A model generated the notes under the pieces. It did not search any database and was not told where the DNA came from. It worked only from the letters and a program-made list of their open reading frames with translations. A stretch of DNA of 64,000 nucleotides, taken from positions 2,803,088 to 2,867,087 of the forward strand of contig CM017571.1 of the NCBI GenBank assembly GCA_007844125.1. The letters are read 5' to 3'. Made by a program: the position numbers and the translations under genes. Source of the DNA: Sinonovacula constricta. Its lineage: Eukaryota > Mollusca > Bivalvia > Cardiida > Solecurtidae. Positions 1 through 13,182 of this stretch are shown one piece after another (the stretch's first letter is position 1; each line of letters begins with the position of its first letter).

Positions 1-699
1 ATCGTTACGTCAAACTCATTGAGTCTCAAGGAACTTACAATAATAATTATTTGTACAAATGCACCGTACATGTATTAATAAATCATGTATACCACACAAA
101 ACTACAGTGTTACATCGTGTTCTGAAAATTCTCTAAATATAGACCTAAAATAGCATCGAATGAAACCTTACGTCATGTTGTATCGCGGAAACTAATCCAT
201 TATTGTACATGTACGTCACAATCAACATATGTGTAGTAGTATGCATGTAGACAGTCTCTCGTGTCTATGTCATTATCTGGAGACACGCATGATAGAAGTT
301 GTTGGAGAGCAGTAAGAATCAGACAACAGCGATGCATTTAGTAGTGCACAATTATCCAGTATATTGCATAATTATAAATCGCATACAGCATGGGGGAGGG
401 TATGCAGCATTGCATAATTCAACTGTTCTGTTGAAAAAAAACACGAAATTTATAAAAAAAAAAAATAAAATCGCGCACTTTGCATATAATGGAGAACACA
501 CACACATACACACCACATTAGACAATGTAAGAATATGGTCAAATCACAGCAGTTAACACGAGCTTGCGTTGACAATCAGCTGTTCTTTCGTATGATGCTT
601 TCTAACTACTTCCTGCTAAAAGAAAATGACACCTTCCAGATGGTTTCTAATAGAAAGCCATCATGGCGATTTTCCAGCTGTTACTAGCCAGGAGCAGGG

Positions 700-760
700 G
701 TCCTTAAAAATGTCAGAGTAGAACCACCGAGGTACTGCAGGACAGCGGAAATGTAAAGTT
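700..760 (-). mobile_element. SINE family 3 fragment
   Basis: The sequence around tagaaccaccg matches the conserved middle of the SINE at 8523-8731, read in the same (minus) orientation. Only about 50-60 bases are kept and the match is imperfect, so this is an old remnant. Confidence 0.4.
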
Positions 761-1322
761 AGGAAATAGACCTATAGAGTTGGATTCGAATCTAATTACG
801 GGGGATAGGTTGGAGCGGTGTTCAGAAATTAGTCAAATTACAGCATGTGTCAATGTATCATTAAATACGTATAATAATTATATAGCAGTTGTTGTGATAA
901 CATTTAAAACATACAGTCAATTATTGATTACTCAAAATAACTGCAAATGTGTAAGGCGAGTCTATTAAACTATTCAGTAAACGTATGTGCAATGTTTCAA
1001 ATAAGAAAATAAAAAACAACAATACTTATTTTCCAACAACCAAAGCATATGTGTCAAGAAATGCTGTATTATTATACTGTCGATTATGTAATAAATCTGC
1101 ATAAAACACTAAACCGCTTATTTGAACAGGCCGTCCTGAAGTGCCAATAAAATTACTCAACGGGCGCTTTGTTGAGTGCATAAAAGAGTTCGTTAGCTTG
1201 AAGTGGGCACTTTACATAACAGTGGAAATGTCTTTACACAATTCTCGTCATTGGAGGCTGCGGGAACTGGCACTGCAAAGGTTATTGATGTCTTTTGTGT
1301 GTTATATGACCTTTGTGGTGAC

Positions 1323-1338
1323 GGGGTATAAATATGGG
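1323..1338 (+). promoter_or_regulatory. Possible TATA box upstream of the GAS2-like gene
   Basis: GGGGTATAAATATGGG is a strong match to a TATA element. It is GC-flanked, as many animal core promoters are, and points toward the gene. It lies about 1.26 kb before the start codon, so a long 5' UTR or an extra upstream exon would be needed. In AT-rich DNA such matches also arise by chance. Confidence 0.18.
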
Positions 1339-2519
1339 CACTTGTATGACACATAGAAACGTATCTCTATCAGTTATAGCTTGCAGTGTATGTCCTATAG
1401 CTTCGGCGCGCTTTTGTTTATGACATGTTTAAAATGCGAACAACACTTCACTATTGGCATTTCTAATCTAGGCTCCCGACACCCCACAGAGTCTCAACAT
1501 TTAATCGACCGGTTTAGCAACATGTATTACATTTCGCCTATTGAACTATGCTGATTCTTGCTGTAGCTTATCTGCATAGTATTAAACATAACCTTATTAA
1601 CCCTGATCCATTCAATAATTCTGTTAAGCTCATTATATCTACGTACACATGTGCATACAGTTTCTATACCTTTGTTTTTCTTATCAGGCAGTTTTAATCG
1701 TACAATTCCGTGAATGAACGTCGAAAGAACATTGGTGTTTTTATTTAGTCTTTATTCGTCAGATGAAGCGTTTCTGCTCCGCGGTTGACAGGTTTTAAGT
1801 GACCTAGAGCATATCTACCTTAAAGACCGCCAGGTGCCATATTTATCGGTGAATGTACCGTAGATTTATCTGACAGTCGATCGGAGAGCTACCTTAACCC
1901 CTTGTCTATATGGGTGTAGTAAGAGTAGTCAACTAGCTACTGAAAAGAAGACAGCTAGCCAAAAGCTCGCTTCAACCTATACGATAATATACATTCGATT
2001 TAAATAGCCAAGCAGTGTTAGTGTACTCCGCTTCGTGGATTGGAAAGGATTTATATTCATGTTTGTGCGTCTTTAAGTGAATCATGGAATAGTGGATTTT
2101 AAACACACCAAGTTACGGCCAGTTCGTTAGGAGGCCAAAAAAGGAAGGGTATAGTTTATAGAAACCTGTTGTGTACATATATATCTATATTCTATATGAA
2201 GGTGCAGAGTTGTATTGCTTATCTTGCCACGCTTATGAGGAAAATGTTGTAATAACGTCTTGGACTGTAGGAATATAAGAATTTCAGTAAAGCACTGTTG
2301 AGTGTGTCGTTTTCGTCTGCTGACTGTGTGTAAGAAAATCTATGTAAAAGTTTATGTGATTAAAGTTAGACTGCTGACGGATCGTTACTTTTCAACAAAA
2401 TATGTTTGCTGCGAGTCTGTTGTGGATTAGAAACACGTGTGTTAACATATAGCCTAGAAAGGGTTAGAAAATATTTCGTTATAGAAATTCCAGCGATGTG
2501 AACAGGAATTTTCCTAAAG

Positions 2520-2543
2520 ATGGAGCCTGCTGAGCGACCCTGA
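2520..2543 (+). promoter_or_regulatory. Upstream ORF (7 codons) before the GAS2-like start
   Basis: ATG GAG CCT GCT GAG CGA CCC TGA lies 46 bases before the main ATG, in a different frame. The uORF ATG has A at -3 and G at +4, a good initiation context. It would be translated if the mRNA starts upstream and could lower main-frame initiation. An alternative reading is that ttttcctaaag just before it is a splice acceptor, making 2520 the start of the exon. Even then the uORF would be present in the mRNA. Confidence 0.5.
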
Positions 2544-2589
2544 AGGCTACGTTGCTAGGGGTGACAAGATTGGCAAAAGGTCAGAGGTC

Positions 2590-3210
2590 ATGATGGAGGT
2601 ACCGGAAACAGGCGGAGTGGAAGAGAATGTGGGGCTACTGGTGCTCGAACCCAAGTCTCTCCGGCCGTTCAAGACCAAAGACGAGTACTTATATGCCATG
2701 AAAGAGGATTTGGCAGAATGGTTCACTTGCTTGTACAAAAGCATTGAAATTGACGCAGACAACTTCCTGGAAGTTTTAGAAACCGGCGTCTTGCTTTGTG
2801 AGCATGCAAACGAAGTAAGAAAATTCACAGACGAGCAGAAGGCAAACGGTGCTCTGAAGTTGAAGTCGAATTTCGGGCGGGATATTCAAATTCCAACATA
2901 TGACGTCCAATTTCGTCGTGACGTCAAACCAGGTACGTTCCTGGCACGTGATAATATCTCAAATTTTATCACGTGGACGTCCAAAATGGGAATTCCGGAA
3001 GTGTTAAGGTTCGAGACGGATGATTTGGTGATGCGAAAAAATGAGCGGAGTGTTGTGTTGTGCTTGTTGGAAGTGGCACGGGTCGGGGCCAAGTTTGGGA
3101 TGTTGGCCCCGACCATTGTGCAAATGGAAGAGGAAATTGATAATGAGATAGAAACTGGGGAACCCCCGCCCCAGATTATCACATGTGACGTCAAATCTTT
3201 GGACGAAATG
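2590..3210 (+). CDS. GAS2-like protein, first coding exon (CH domain)
   Basis: This exon encodes the N-terminal 207 residues of a GAS2-family cytoskeletal linker. Family members bind F-actin through a CH domain and microtubules through a GAR domain further on. Residues about 27-163 form the CH domain. Diagnostic stretches are AMKEDLAEW (36-44), FLEVLETGVLLCEHAN (59-74), ARDNISNFITW (119-129), GIPEVLRFETDDLV (134-147), RKNERSVVLCLLEVAR (149-164) and KFGMLAPTIVQMEEEI (168-183). The exon ends with LDEM and a GTAAGC donor in phase 0, exactly where relatives continue with V and the CxC-containing GAR domain. Two consecutive ATGs open the frame; the second (2593) has the better context (A at -3, G at +4). 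An in-frame TAA at 2515 closes the frame upstream unless an upstream exon is spliced in. The family assignment is strong. Which GAS2L paralogue it is cannot be told from the CH domain alone. The rest of the protein lies beyond the window. Confidence 0.93.
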
Positions 3211-3747
3211 GTAAGCTATTCTTTCCCCCTATTTTCATATTATTGCTTTTTTGTTCTGTGTATGTAAATGTATGTATTTATTAAATATATTCAGCAATGC
3301 TGCTAAAACGCCTGGTAGACGATAGGCCAATTTAATATTTATACTACAATCTGACTAATCAGAGAGATGGAATTATCGCAGATTCCAGTCCAAGCTAGTC
3401 GAGTTAAAGATCAGATGCTTTAACGTCGAGCCCAGTCGGGTGACACAGAAACGGACAATCCCTATGATACACAAGCTAATCATCGAATGAATTCACTGCG
3501 CATGTAGATACAAATGTCATCCTCAAGCATAACACTAATATGTATGTATCAGTTGACTTTTGAGGCTTGTTACATAGGTGTTCCGAACTAATGGTTTTTA
3601 AAGTATGTGATGTATTTCACAGCTGACTTGTCAGTTACCGCAAAAAGGGTAATGCTCGTTTCAATTCGTTCCAAATCTATATAGACTCAGTATATATACC
3701 CTATTAGCTACATAAAGTCATCAACAATGCTATTACCATAAAAGACA

Positions 3748-3769
3748 CACACGCAGGCACGCACGCACG

Positions 3770-3811
<42 letters not shown>

Positions 3812-3820
3812 AGAGAGAGA
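3748..3820. repeat. Microsatellite: CA/CG-rich then (AG)n
   Basis: A short cacacacgcaggcacgcacg tract runs into about 45 bases of nearly pure AG repeat with one interruption (agaaga). It lies in intronic DNA about 540 bases after the CH exon donor. Confidence 0.95.
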
Positions 3821-5268
3821 ACCTAGAAACATGTGCGTTCTGGATCAAATGCATTTGTGAGCTCCTTTGTTATATTCAAATTAGGTGTATTTATCGTTAC
3901 ACATATACATACATATACTCGTTCATTCATTATGCTATACACAATAACGTGACAGTCTTTAAATGTTGGTATATATGATCTCCGTTACAGTGTTCTAACA
4001 ATGCAAATAAGATTTGAACGCGCAAAAACCAGAATGATTCGCGTGTGTTCTGTTTAGTATGCAGCAGTGAGCTGCTGGAGGGCAGAGATATGAGTTAGTA
4101 AATTAACCTGTCATGATTAAGCAACATTGAATGTTAATGAGCTCCGACGACACGAGGTGATAGAGGCCATGTGGTATAATTACCATCATCTTCAACACAA
4201 CGCCTAGGTCGTTCGGTGTTGTACGTTAAATATCTAGAAAGCTTATAATTTCATTTGTTAGGTCCAGACATGCAAACATCATATCATTCAAACATATTAT
4301 GTGTGAGAATGATTAAAGCAAATTAATAAAATTGAGTAAGTTTTTGAATATTGTTCTGCAAACTGTCAGTAATTCACCTCACTCAAATTTCCAATATAAC
4401 TTTGAAGTTATTTCATATGTACGCTTGTTGTTTTGAAAAACAAAAAGAGATTTCCTAGATGTATGTAGCTCGCCAATCCTTACGCCATTTCTGTTGTATT
4501 GAGTTCAAAGTCTTAGTCGATATCAATATTGTACTGCCTTTAACGTGATATTCAGTCGCCATCATTATTTCTACTCTTCCCCTTTGTCTTGTTTTTTCAT
4601 CATTTCACAGCCTGGTTCAATTCATTATTGTACTATTGTAGCTCACATCACATCTCCTGTATGTATTGAGTGTATATATAAACTTGTAAACGTGTTATAC
4701 TTACGCCGTCTGTTTGTTGGTAGGTGGAATAAATTACAACGACAAACGATAAGCTTATTAAGATACAAGACTGAACAGAGTGCAGTTGATATTTTAAATG
4801 AACTGAACGGAGATTTGGCTGTAACTTTCTATTATTGATGACAATGCTTGCCAATGCATTGAATGTTAGAATGGCAAAAAGATCATTGCGCATTTTCGAA
4901 ATACCTTTGACGTTGTCACCATCTATCCCACCAAGCATAATAATATTATATTTAATATTAGACCTACTTTCTCACTCCATGCAAAGTAAACAAACACAAA
5001 GGCAATGTCGGTTCTGTGTTATTTCAGCAGATTCGATGTTTTTGAATTCCAATTCCATCCACATCTATGTGTAATTGGGGGTGCCATTGAATCGATATTT
5101 TTATCTAAACTTAACAGCATATTTGATTGGAGATATAGTATTAGTTCAAACAGAAGAAACCATTCAGTGTTTGCTAGCTGCCAATCGGCTAGATGATTAA
5201 CTGAAGACCTGTATGTATAAGGTTTTAAACAAACCGTCATGAAATTGTAAACATACTTAGCCTCGCAA
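3821..5268. other. Intron sequence without recognised features
   Basis: AT-rich intron DNA. The open frames here (the longest about 97 codons) use no recognisable domain and overlap on both strands. I see no exon, RNA gene or repeat copy. Confidence 0.6.
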
Positions 5269-5770
5269 TTAAAGGTGGTATCCGACATTTTGGACCAATA
5301 CATTTTTTTTCTGAAATAAATAATTAAATAATTGTTCCAGAATGGGGCCTGCACAATGCTGTTCATTGATGTCGTAGATCAACGTGAACAATCATGTATA
5401 TATCCCCACTCGTCATTGCAAATAGGTATTTCCTATCCGAGCCACGCTGCAGCTATTTTTATACTAAGATATATACTTGACAAGGTACATTTGAGATCAC
5501 GTTATATAGTCATCCGCGTAATCAGCACTGACGTCGATATCTATTTTTAGCCGAGACCACTGTCGTTCTTTTTTTAGATATGAAAAGCATGAGCAATTAG
5601 AATGATATTTTCACGATTAATACTGTCTGGCAATATAGTTAGTGTTTAAAATTGTCTTAACATAGACTTAAGTACGAGTTTAGACAGAAAATATGCCCAA
5701 ATTCTCCAAAGAAGTGAAACGATTTGTAACATATATTTGTTATAGGCAGACTGTTGGATACCACCTTTAA
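5269..5770 (+). mobile_element. MITE-A copy 1 (perfect 15-bp TIRs)
   Basis: The element starts TTAAAGGTGGTATCC and ends GGATACCACCTTTAA, a perfect 15-bp inverted repeat enclosing 502 bases. The TTAA ends may be the target duplication (as for piggyBac-like elements) or part of the TIR. The interior shares the aatgctgttcattgatgtc block with the other copies. It contains an open frame from the ATG at 5356 to a stop at 5548-5550. There is no transposase, so the element is non-autonomous. It belongs to the subgroup with a gatcacgtta-type middle. Confidence 0.85.
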
Positions 5771-7276
5771 AGTCCGATTAGAAAGACAAGCCATGTAGAA
5801 ACATGTACGAGCACGAAATGATCGCTGTTAAGACGATTGTAGTTAGTGAACTATTTCAAGAAATCTTGTTAGTCATTACTAGGGTTGTGAGGTGTAAACA
5901 GATTGAATATTACCTAGTGCAGAACCCATGTCAACTAGTGCGTAAATATGCAACCGTGGTGTTTGTGTGATCAGTTTCTTAACATGTTGGGATTAACAAC
6001 CCACTGTAATTAATCCGTAGACGGCGTCTTTCCGAATCAGACAGAGTGCCGTTTTCGGTGCAATAGAATGCCGTGAACGCATGATATAATAACATGCTTT
6101 GTATGTTCACTTCATTCTGACGCCGAGCCACCAGTTATGGATATACGTTTTATTACGAGCGAAAGTAGTGTAGATCAAACTAGTTATCTGTTAAGAGACC
6201 TAGTGTACCTCGGCCTAAGACTGAAGCTGAACCTGCGACATTCTGTGACATGAATTTTAGAATTTAAATCAGTTGCGTACTGACATAACGATAATTTGTT
6301 TAGCTTTTAGAGCTTTTAATTGAGACATAACTAGAGTGATTTTGTAAGGATTAGTATTTAAAATACTATTATTGTTTAATATATGCGAGCACGTTTAACA
6401 AAGTTAAAAGACATTGGAAGCAGGGTCCATATTTAATCGTTAACTATGCATACTTGGCATAAGGTAATAATAACACGTATATAGAAGAATTAAAGACCGG
6501 TTTATGGATCGATCTTTCACTCATATCATGTCTGGGAATCCCACTTCCGCTTTAGACAGATGACGCATTTCCGTCATAACGGGTCGTTTATGAATGCAAT
6601 TAATCATTATTAAGTTTGATTAAGGGTCCAGTGTAAAATGCCATCAAGTAGCGAGCGCAACAACGTCGTATTGGGCTGAAGTATTTGCACTATTTGATCA
6701 TGTACAAACACAAGGTTTTACTCGGAGACTACAAATCCTTGTCTCGTAATATCTTCGTTACACAAAGGCGCGTCCGTCCTTCCTTGGACCTAAAACGATC
6801 CTTAAACCGTATCATTCAGCATGTATTAAAACCATCTCTTAGTGCTTAGTTATTTTCTAATTATTCAGTACGTAGATAAAATATATTCATCGATATAGAT
6901 GTAGCCGCATGTAGATCCTAATCAGTTTGGTGCCGGCAGTAATAGGCTTATATACATTAAAGTCGTTTGCCTTAGTCTAGTGAATTCGCGATAAGCAGTA
7001 TAAGGGACCTCGACATGGATTTAAATCCTTACCCGGCTTTCAACGATACGAATTTCTTTGTGGGTTTAATTTCATAAAATCTGTCACACGACACACTGCG
7101 ACTCTGTTATCTGTTTAAATGACTCGGAAGTGCGTTTTGGTGAAAGTAAGAAGTAATTTTGATGAGAAATAACTATTATAAGCTTATCAAAGGTTTCTTG
7201 TTGTTCATGGCTTTTATATGTGTCAGCATTTTACGCATAAGTTAAAACATCCCAGTCATATTTATTTATAAGCATT
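5771..7276. other. Intron sequence without recognised features
   Basis: No open frame of 60 codons or more and no repeat copy was found. The sequence is AT-rich throughout. Confidence 0.6.
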
Positions 7277-7306
7277 ATGTATGTGTGTGTGTATATATAT
7301 ATATAT
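7277..7306. repeat. Microsatellite (TG)n(TA)n
   Basis: A short run of TG dinucleotides changes into TA dinucleotides. Ordinary simple repeat. Confidence 0.9.
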
Positions 7307-7798
7307 AAGTATATTGTCTTCAATTTATTTTATTCGCTATATGATTATAACGGTTTAGAAAAAGAGTTGTTCATATAAATGAATGTCGTTTAGACTTTGA
7401 CAGTAAATGTTACTTGATCACTCCATTCCATTTAGGAGTAAGGCATCCAGCGAAAAGTGGAGACATTTACGGAACGAGAAAAAGACAACAAAAAATTAAC
7501 AGGGCGTTATGTTACTAATCATATCGTTGTTTAATGATCTTTGTATCCGTCTTATGTAAATCAGTAAAAATATTACCTTTATCTATTTTCTATTAAATTT
7601 TGTCTGTCCTGAATTCTTTGTGGAACTGGATTGTTCTCGGCATTAATTCTAAGCGGAATTTTATCGTTCTCCATCTATTACACACCAGCCTCTCGCAGTC
7701 CCTCACTCTGTCTTTCACCATGCTACTCTTAATCTTCCCCATTGCTTCTCGCAGTCTTGTGCCCTCCTTCAATCTTTCAATCTTTTAATCTTTTGTTA

Positions 7799-7975
7799 TG
7801 TTCTTCCCACTCTCTCTCCCCCTCTCTCTCCCTCTCTTTGTCTCTGTCTGTCTGTCTGTCTGTCTCTCTGTCTCTCTTTCTCTCTCTCTCTGTCCCTCTC
7901 CCTCTCTTTGTCCCTCTCTCTCTCTCTCTCTGCCCCCCCCTCTCTCTCTGTCTCGCTTTCTCTTTCTGTCTCTGC
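7799..7975. repeat. Polypyrimidine (TC)n-rich tract
   Basis: About 175 bases of CTCT, TGTC and CCCT repeats with almost no purines other than G in TGTC units. It produces apparent reading frames in several frames on both strands (Ser/Leu/Pro on one strand, Arg/Glu on the other), none of which is credible as protein. Such tracts can form triplex DNA. Confidence 0.95.
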
Positions 7976-8522
7976 TCATTCATAAATCTCACCCTTTCCG
8001 TTGCCATGTCATTTCCAATTTATCAATCTGCATATCTCCGTCTCTTTTCCTGTCAATGAGAATTTGTTCCTCTGGAAATATAGACACAACATGATGTACA
8101 GTGATGTAAAAAAGTTTACATTCTAGCGAAAATGGCTAGTAGTTTTAGCATTAAGTAAATGTGATTTGAATAAAGGTAGCAAAACAAGATGTATATCAAA
8201 TTTATTGCAAATTTAAACCACAACGTACCATTGCCTTTAGCCCATACAAGATAATACAAAACTGACAGACATGTAATGGCCTCCGATTTCTCCTCTCACC
8301 CTTGCAAGAGTTACGTGGAGTGTCAGATTTGTGCAGCCTAACATGTACAATACACTTTTTGTGAAACAAGATCAATTAGATACCGGATAGTTGAAATTAA
8401 ACACGTGAGGAAAGCGAAGGACACACACAGATTTTGTTCTGCAGCCCCAAGGTAAGCAGTAACCTCAACCCGAAAACGGGAGAATCATCGCAGTAGATAA
8501 AGCTTCTACCTCAGGTCCTGTT

Positions 8523-8731
8523 GTTCTTTTTTGGTTACATATCACCGGCACAATTATGGTCATACTGGCAACGTCCAGCTAATTGTTGGTCGAGGAAGAC
8601 CCCAGACTTACGTCTGATTTGTCTGGGTAGAACCACCGGCGCGCCGCAGGTAAGCTGAAAAGCCCCCACACATGAAAGTTATCGCTCCGACCGGGACTCG
8701 AACCCCAAGCGGCGAGGGTCTTAGAGTTTCA
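8523..8731 (-). mobile_element. SINE family 3, full copy with TSD
   Basis: Read on the minus strand, a tRNA-like head contains the B-box ggggttcgagtcccggtc (plus-strand 8690-8707 region). It is followed by the conserved body with gtggttctacccagacaaat and a tail ending in an A-rich gtaaccaaaaaagaac. The flanks acctcaggtcctgtt (8508-8522) and acctcaagtcctgtt (8732-8746) differ at one base in 15, a convincing target-site duplication. Pol III-type SINE mobilised by a LINE. Confidence 0.8.
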
Positions 8732-8746
8732 ACCTCAAGTCCTGTT

Positions 8747-11484
8747 TCCAATGCATGGTGGCAGTGAAAGCAACATTTTGCATGCCAGCTTGAATTATTA
8801 CGTGTTAGCTAATGAGTTTTAACAAAAACATTCATCCCCTTTGAGTCTCATTTTTTAAAACCCTTCTCAGGTGAGGTTTAGCTATAACTGACTTTTTGTT
8901 TCTTGTTTACAGAGGCGAAGTGTAACAATTTTATTCGTATACAACATACGAGTAACATAAACATGGAACTGTGGTATCAATTGACTATCAACATATTGAA
9001 GAGAAGTTTAAATGTACGATACATATATTTTGAGCAGAGAAGAATTGAGATTGAGTAAAATGTCAACAAAATCTCAAATTTTAACTGTAAAATTTCTCTG
9101 CAAGTGGGGCTTAATTTCTCTCAAAGTTAACCGTATATCTTAGTAAAGGTAGCATTATTCGTTTCACTTTATGTCGTTGTCTCATGTCTGAACGGGTTTT
9201 GTTCAGTGTTAACTAAGCAAACCAGACGAAGATTTGATGGCTGCATCTAACAGGTCTATCATCACCGAGACAGCCATGACCTGTTTACAGTTCTCCCCAT
9301 CCCTGACCCAATTAACCGACCTCAGCCCCTGTCAAGGTAGACCGTATGTTCGTACCCTCGGGGCCCAAGCATTCACTTTTCTTCGTCAGATTGTAAATCA
9401 TGCGTGTTAAGAATTGTGTATTCTTACGCTTGGAAGAATACACGTCGAATGTGTCGGCAACATCTGTGGTGGCAAGGTCAAGGTCAAGAAGAAACAGAAA
9501 GAAGAAATAAAGGATGTTCATATTCGCAAATAGCGTTATTTAATGTCGACAGTGTAATTGTTTTCCAGTATTATCTGCTTGCGTTGAAAATACTGAAAAC
9601 AACAACAATAATACCGTTGCTAACTTACTTTCCTTTTTTAAAATTTTCTCTAGCAAAGCAAGGTCATACACTGATTTAAGCTACCTTGTAGATCTTTTTT
9701 GAGATTTGTTGAGCTTTCTTGCAATATTTATTGAAATGTTGCAGTTGTTTCTAAAATGTACATTTTCCCATCCATTTTATGAATGTTTAGGTGAAGAAAC
9801 CACAAAACAACTCTAGAACCAGACTCCAAAACTAGAAATCTTTATCAAGCTATCTTGACCTCTAGTCATATAGATCTCAGCAGGTCGGACAAGCGGCCCT
9901 GTCCGCAGGTTACTAATAAATAATTCGCGCCATCGTCCTATTATTAACTTCCGGTCATCCATATACTACAGTTTATAGTACATTTGATAAGTGTATGATA
10001 TAAACATATATTTAAGGGATTTATAGTCCTTATCGTAAGACAAGCGATCCAGAGGCGATATTTTGAAGGAAAAAAAAAGATTGGTAGTAACTTGGCAGAA
10101 TAAACCCACTAAATATGCTTTCTGAAAAGAAGATTTACGTTAATTTGGTTCAACGTTGTCGTTATCTTTTTGTGGACTGTACTATCACCTTGAAAAATGG
10201 CGTCATTGTTGTGTGTTGAGGATGTTATATTGCATTTAATAACTGCATTTATTAGCTAGATATTGAGTCTACATTATGTGCTTCTTAAGTATAAACATGG
10301 AAAAAACACGAGAATATCGTGAAATCTAATTTAATAGGACTTAAACAAATGCATGCATATTTTCTGAATCGATTAATTCAAGTTCTTCTATTTACCAGGT
10401 ACATGAAGTTATAACTTTCTAGTTTGCATCCATTTGTATGATTCAGGACACGATTATCCAACTGCAGAATAATTAAATTAATCGACCCTTTGTCATACGT
10501 ATCGATGTCATGTCATGAAAAACCAAAAACACACACGTTATGAGTTGTATATTACATTCTCATTTCAGTTTTGACAATCCTTTAGCAGCAACATAAGTTT
10601 GAGCATAATTATGATCTATGCATTCGTTTGACTAACATGTCCTTGTCAATCTCAAATATCAATTCACCATACCAGTGTTTGAAAGGTGACGCACGTGTAT
10701 GGATAATTGAACAATGGCGCATTCAGTATTAACATTGCAACAAAAGGCGAACATTAATGCTGTAGCTGCATGCATGTTTTGTTAAGTATGCAGAAACACC
10801 GGCTTAGCAAATGACGTTTTCTGTCAACGAACATACAGACGGTTGTAATAACTCAACAGAACATCAATATATCAGCATGGGAACTGTACACGTGTTGTTT
10901 TACTTGTAGATGCATCTGCTGTTGCTTGTGTTAGTAATAGCTGTTAATTATACATGTAGTTTAATTAATATCTGAAGACGCCCCACCCCCTCGCACACTT
11001 ACACATTGAAAAATATGATTTTTTTTCAATATGAAATTTGCTAAATTAAAAATATGCCCCGAGTCTCTTAAAGCTTGTGGCTTTGCACATGTTATAAGAT
11101 TACGCACGCCACCCTCTCAATTGAAGAAAATTATTTGCTGTAAAATATCTACAACAATACAATATATGTTCTAGTTTTTGTATATGATGCATGTATGTAC
11201 TGAGCATGTTAGAGAAATAGAAAGAAGAGTAAAGTCTAAAAAGACAAAAAAATCTGAAGCGTTGTAGCTTCTCTGTGTAAGCGTATGCTAGATCAGTAGT
11301 TATAAGTAATTGCAGCAATGCATTGGTTAAAAGTGTACTAATGAACTAGAGTAAACTGACATTAACAATAATAGCAAAACGAGAAAGATGCACAGATTAA
11401 AACCAATCGCATTCTCTTTGAGACAACAGCACACCAGACAACCAACACCGTTTTGAAACTATTTTCTTCAAACTGACCAAGTTA
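8747..11484. other. Intron sequence without recognised features
   Basis: Intron DNA with only short open frames (at most 91 codons, the longest starting mid-sequence around 9404 and overlapping an antisense frame). A small hairpin (cggaca...tgtccg) lies near 9887. No exon or repeat copy recognised. Confidence 0.55.
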
Positions 11485-11975
11485 TTGGTGGTGTCTGTCA
11501 GTTTGGACCAAAATATTTTCATTAAACATCTTAATAAACTATTGTTACCTGAACAGACCTCGCAAAATGCTGTTTATTGATGTCTTACATCTGTCTGAAA
11601 AGTGTACCATTACTCCACAATCTTCATTACAAACATGTTTTTCCTATCTGAGCCACGCAACACAGTTATCTATTTTTAAACTGAGAAAACCAGGTGACCA
11701 CTTATGTTTTAGCTCATCCACGGTATCCGCTACGACGTCGGTAACTATTTTTAGCAGAAATACCAATCGTTCTTAGTTATAGATTCGAAAAGAGTGAACA
11801 TTTTAGGTGTTGATTAAAAAGTTTTACTGCCCAAAAATTGAAAAACTGTTGAAAATTGTAAAAGACGAGACTACTATTATGTTTTTCTACAGACATTATG
11901 CACAAATACATCAAACAGAGATAAGATATTGTTACATGTATAAGATGTAGGCAAACTGACGGATAGCACCTTTAA
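11485..11975 (+). mobile_element. MITE-A copy 2
   Basis: The left end ggtggtgtctgtcagtttgg is slightly diverged. The right end aactgacggatagcaccttt is followed by AA. The interior follows the family: aatgctgtttattgatgtc, ctatctgagccacgc, tagctcatccacg. It belongs to the subgroup with the cacctgtctgaaaagtgtacc-like block. An open frame of 69 codons starts at the shared ATG (11567). Confidence 0.8.
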
Positions 11976-12631
11976 GTCAACAACTTGTTAATAAGACACA
12001 TAAGCTTATTCAACATCATTATATCAACAACTCGATAAAATAAAAGAAAGAAAATGAAAAGAAAAACAAAAAACAAAAAACATATACACATCCTTAAGGG
12101 CATGAATCTTATTTGTTTAAGCTGGCATGTAAATAGTTAATTAAATTAACAGCTGTTCCAATGCCCAACTTGTAACTAGCTACATCCTTACACGGGCGTG
12201 GTATTCTTACGCAATATGTAGGCTAGGGATCATGGGGTGTAGGAAAGAGGCGGAGGGAGTTAATTCTTAACATGACAAGCAAGAAATCGTCAGGCTTAGG
12301 TAAAAAGTGTAGAGCCAGTTCGTCAACGATCTGCGTTCTTTGTTACAGTCTGCAGCAAGATGTTATCTTGTATGTAGTTGTTATAAAATAACTCTGAATT
12401 TAGAATAGGGTTATTTACAAATGCAGCAGGGTCCGGGTTTATCGCAGGCGGTGTATCAGGATCAAGTTGCAGTCGCAGATTTTTCAACATCTTGTGTTTC
12501 GTCTGCTCCAGGATGACCTAGATTTCGGACATGCGGCTTGCGTACAAAGTTACAAACCAGTTGATATGAATGTTTGTTGTGTCATTTCCATGTTTAGCTG
12601 TGTATTAATTTTGAATATAAAGTAAAATGCA

Positions 12632-12860
12632 TATAGCTATTGCAAATTATAAACTGTCGCATATATGTCCACTTGATTATGTTGATTAAACGTTTCCATC
12701 AGCCAGATAGCAGTAATAATTAGTATAGGAAGCAGAAACATAGCTTATGCAAATATTAAACTGTTCTGTGCATGGGGCTTTTGCATATCTCCACTTAGTT
12801 GATTAAAAGTCTACATCAGCCAGATAGAAGTAATAATTAGTATATGAAATCATAACATTA
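12632..12860 (+). repeat. Imperfect tandem duplication, offset about 117 bp
   Basis: agccagatag plus agtaataattagtata occurs at 12701 and again at 12818, with flanking matches (ccacttgattatgttgatta / ccacttagttgattaa). Two diverged units only. Confidence 0.75.
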
Positions 12861-13182
12861 TTCGAAAAAAAACAACAACACCTCGCTGTTCTTCTCTTTA
12901 AACCTTAATTCCGTGTATGCTAATATTAATTTGACATTTCATACACTTACTTCTCCAAAAGGTATTACTTCACTTATCGAGAGTCATGATTTCATGTTTA
13001 TCGGGTAAGACTTTTAATCTGCAATGTATAGTAAATACAGGCAAATAACAAACCAACGTTAAATGACCACACACATACATGTACTCATAATATAATTTTA
13101 TTAAAACTGAAAAGAATATCGACGAAAAATTCAAACCCCGAACATATACTCAAGGGTTACACCTTTTTACACTTTTGTAAAA

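Larger units (their letters stand above)
1..2519. other. Upstream flank / 5' UTR of the GAS2-like gene
   Basis: No coding exon is supported here. Open frames are at most 85 codons and show no recognisable family. The segment has an A-rich run at 434-468, a SINE fragment at 700-760 and a TATAAATA box at 1327. The sequence just upstream of the gene (about 2000-2519) probably includes 5' UTR, but no transcription start can be fixed from sequence alone. Confidence 0.6.

Noticed and set aside
2547..3194. Antisense frames of 93 and 102 codons
   Set aside because: Shadows of the CH-domain exon, whose plus-strand product is clearly recognised.
7742..8094. Ser/Leu/Pro-rich and Arg/Glu-rich frames on both strands
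   Set aside because: Produced by the polypyrimidine simple repeat; open in several frames at once.
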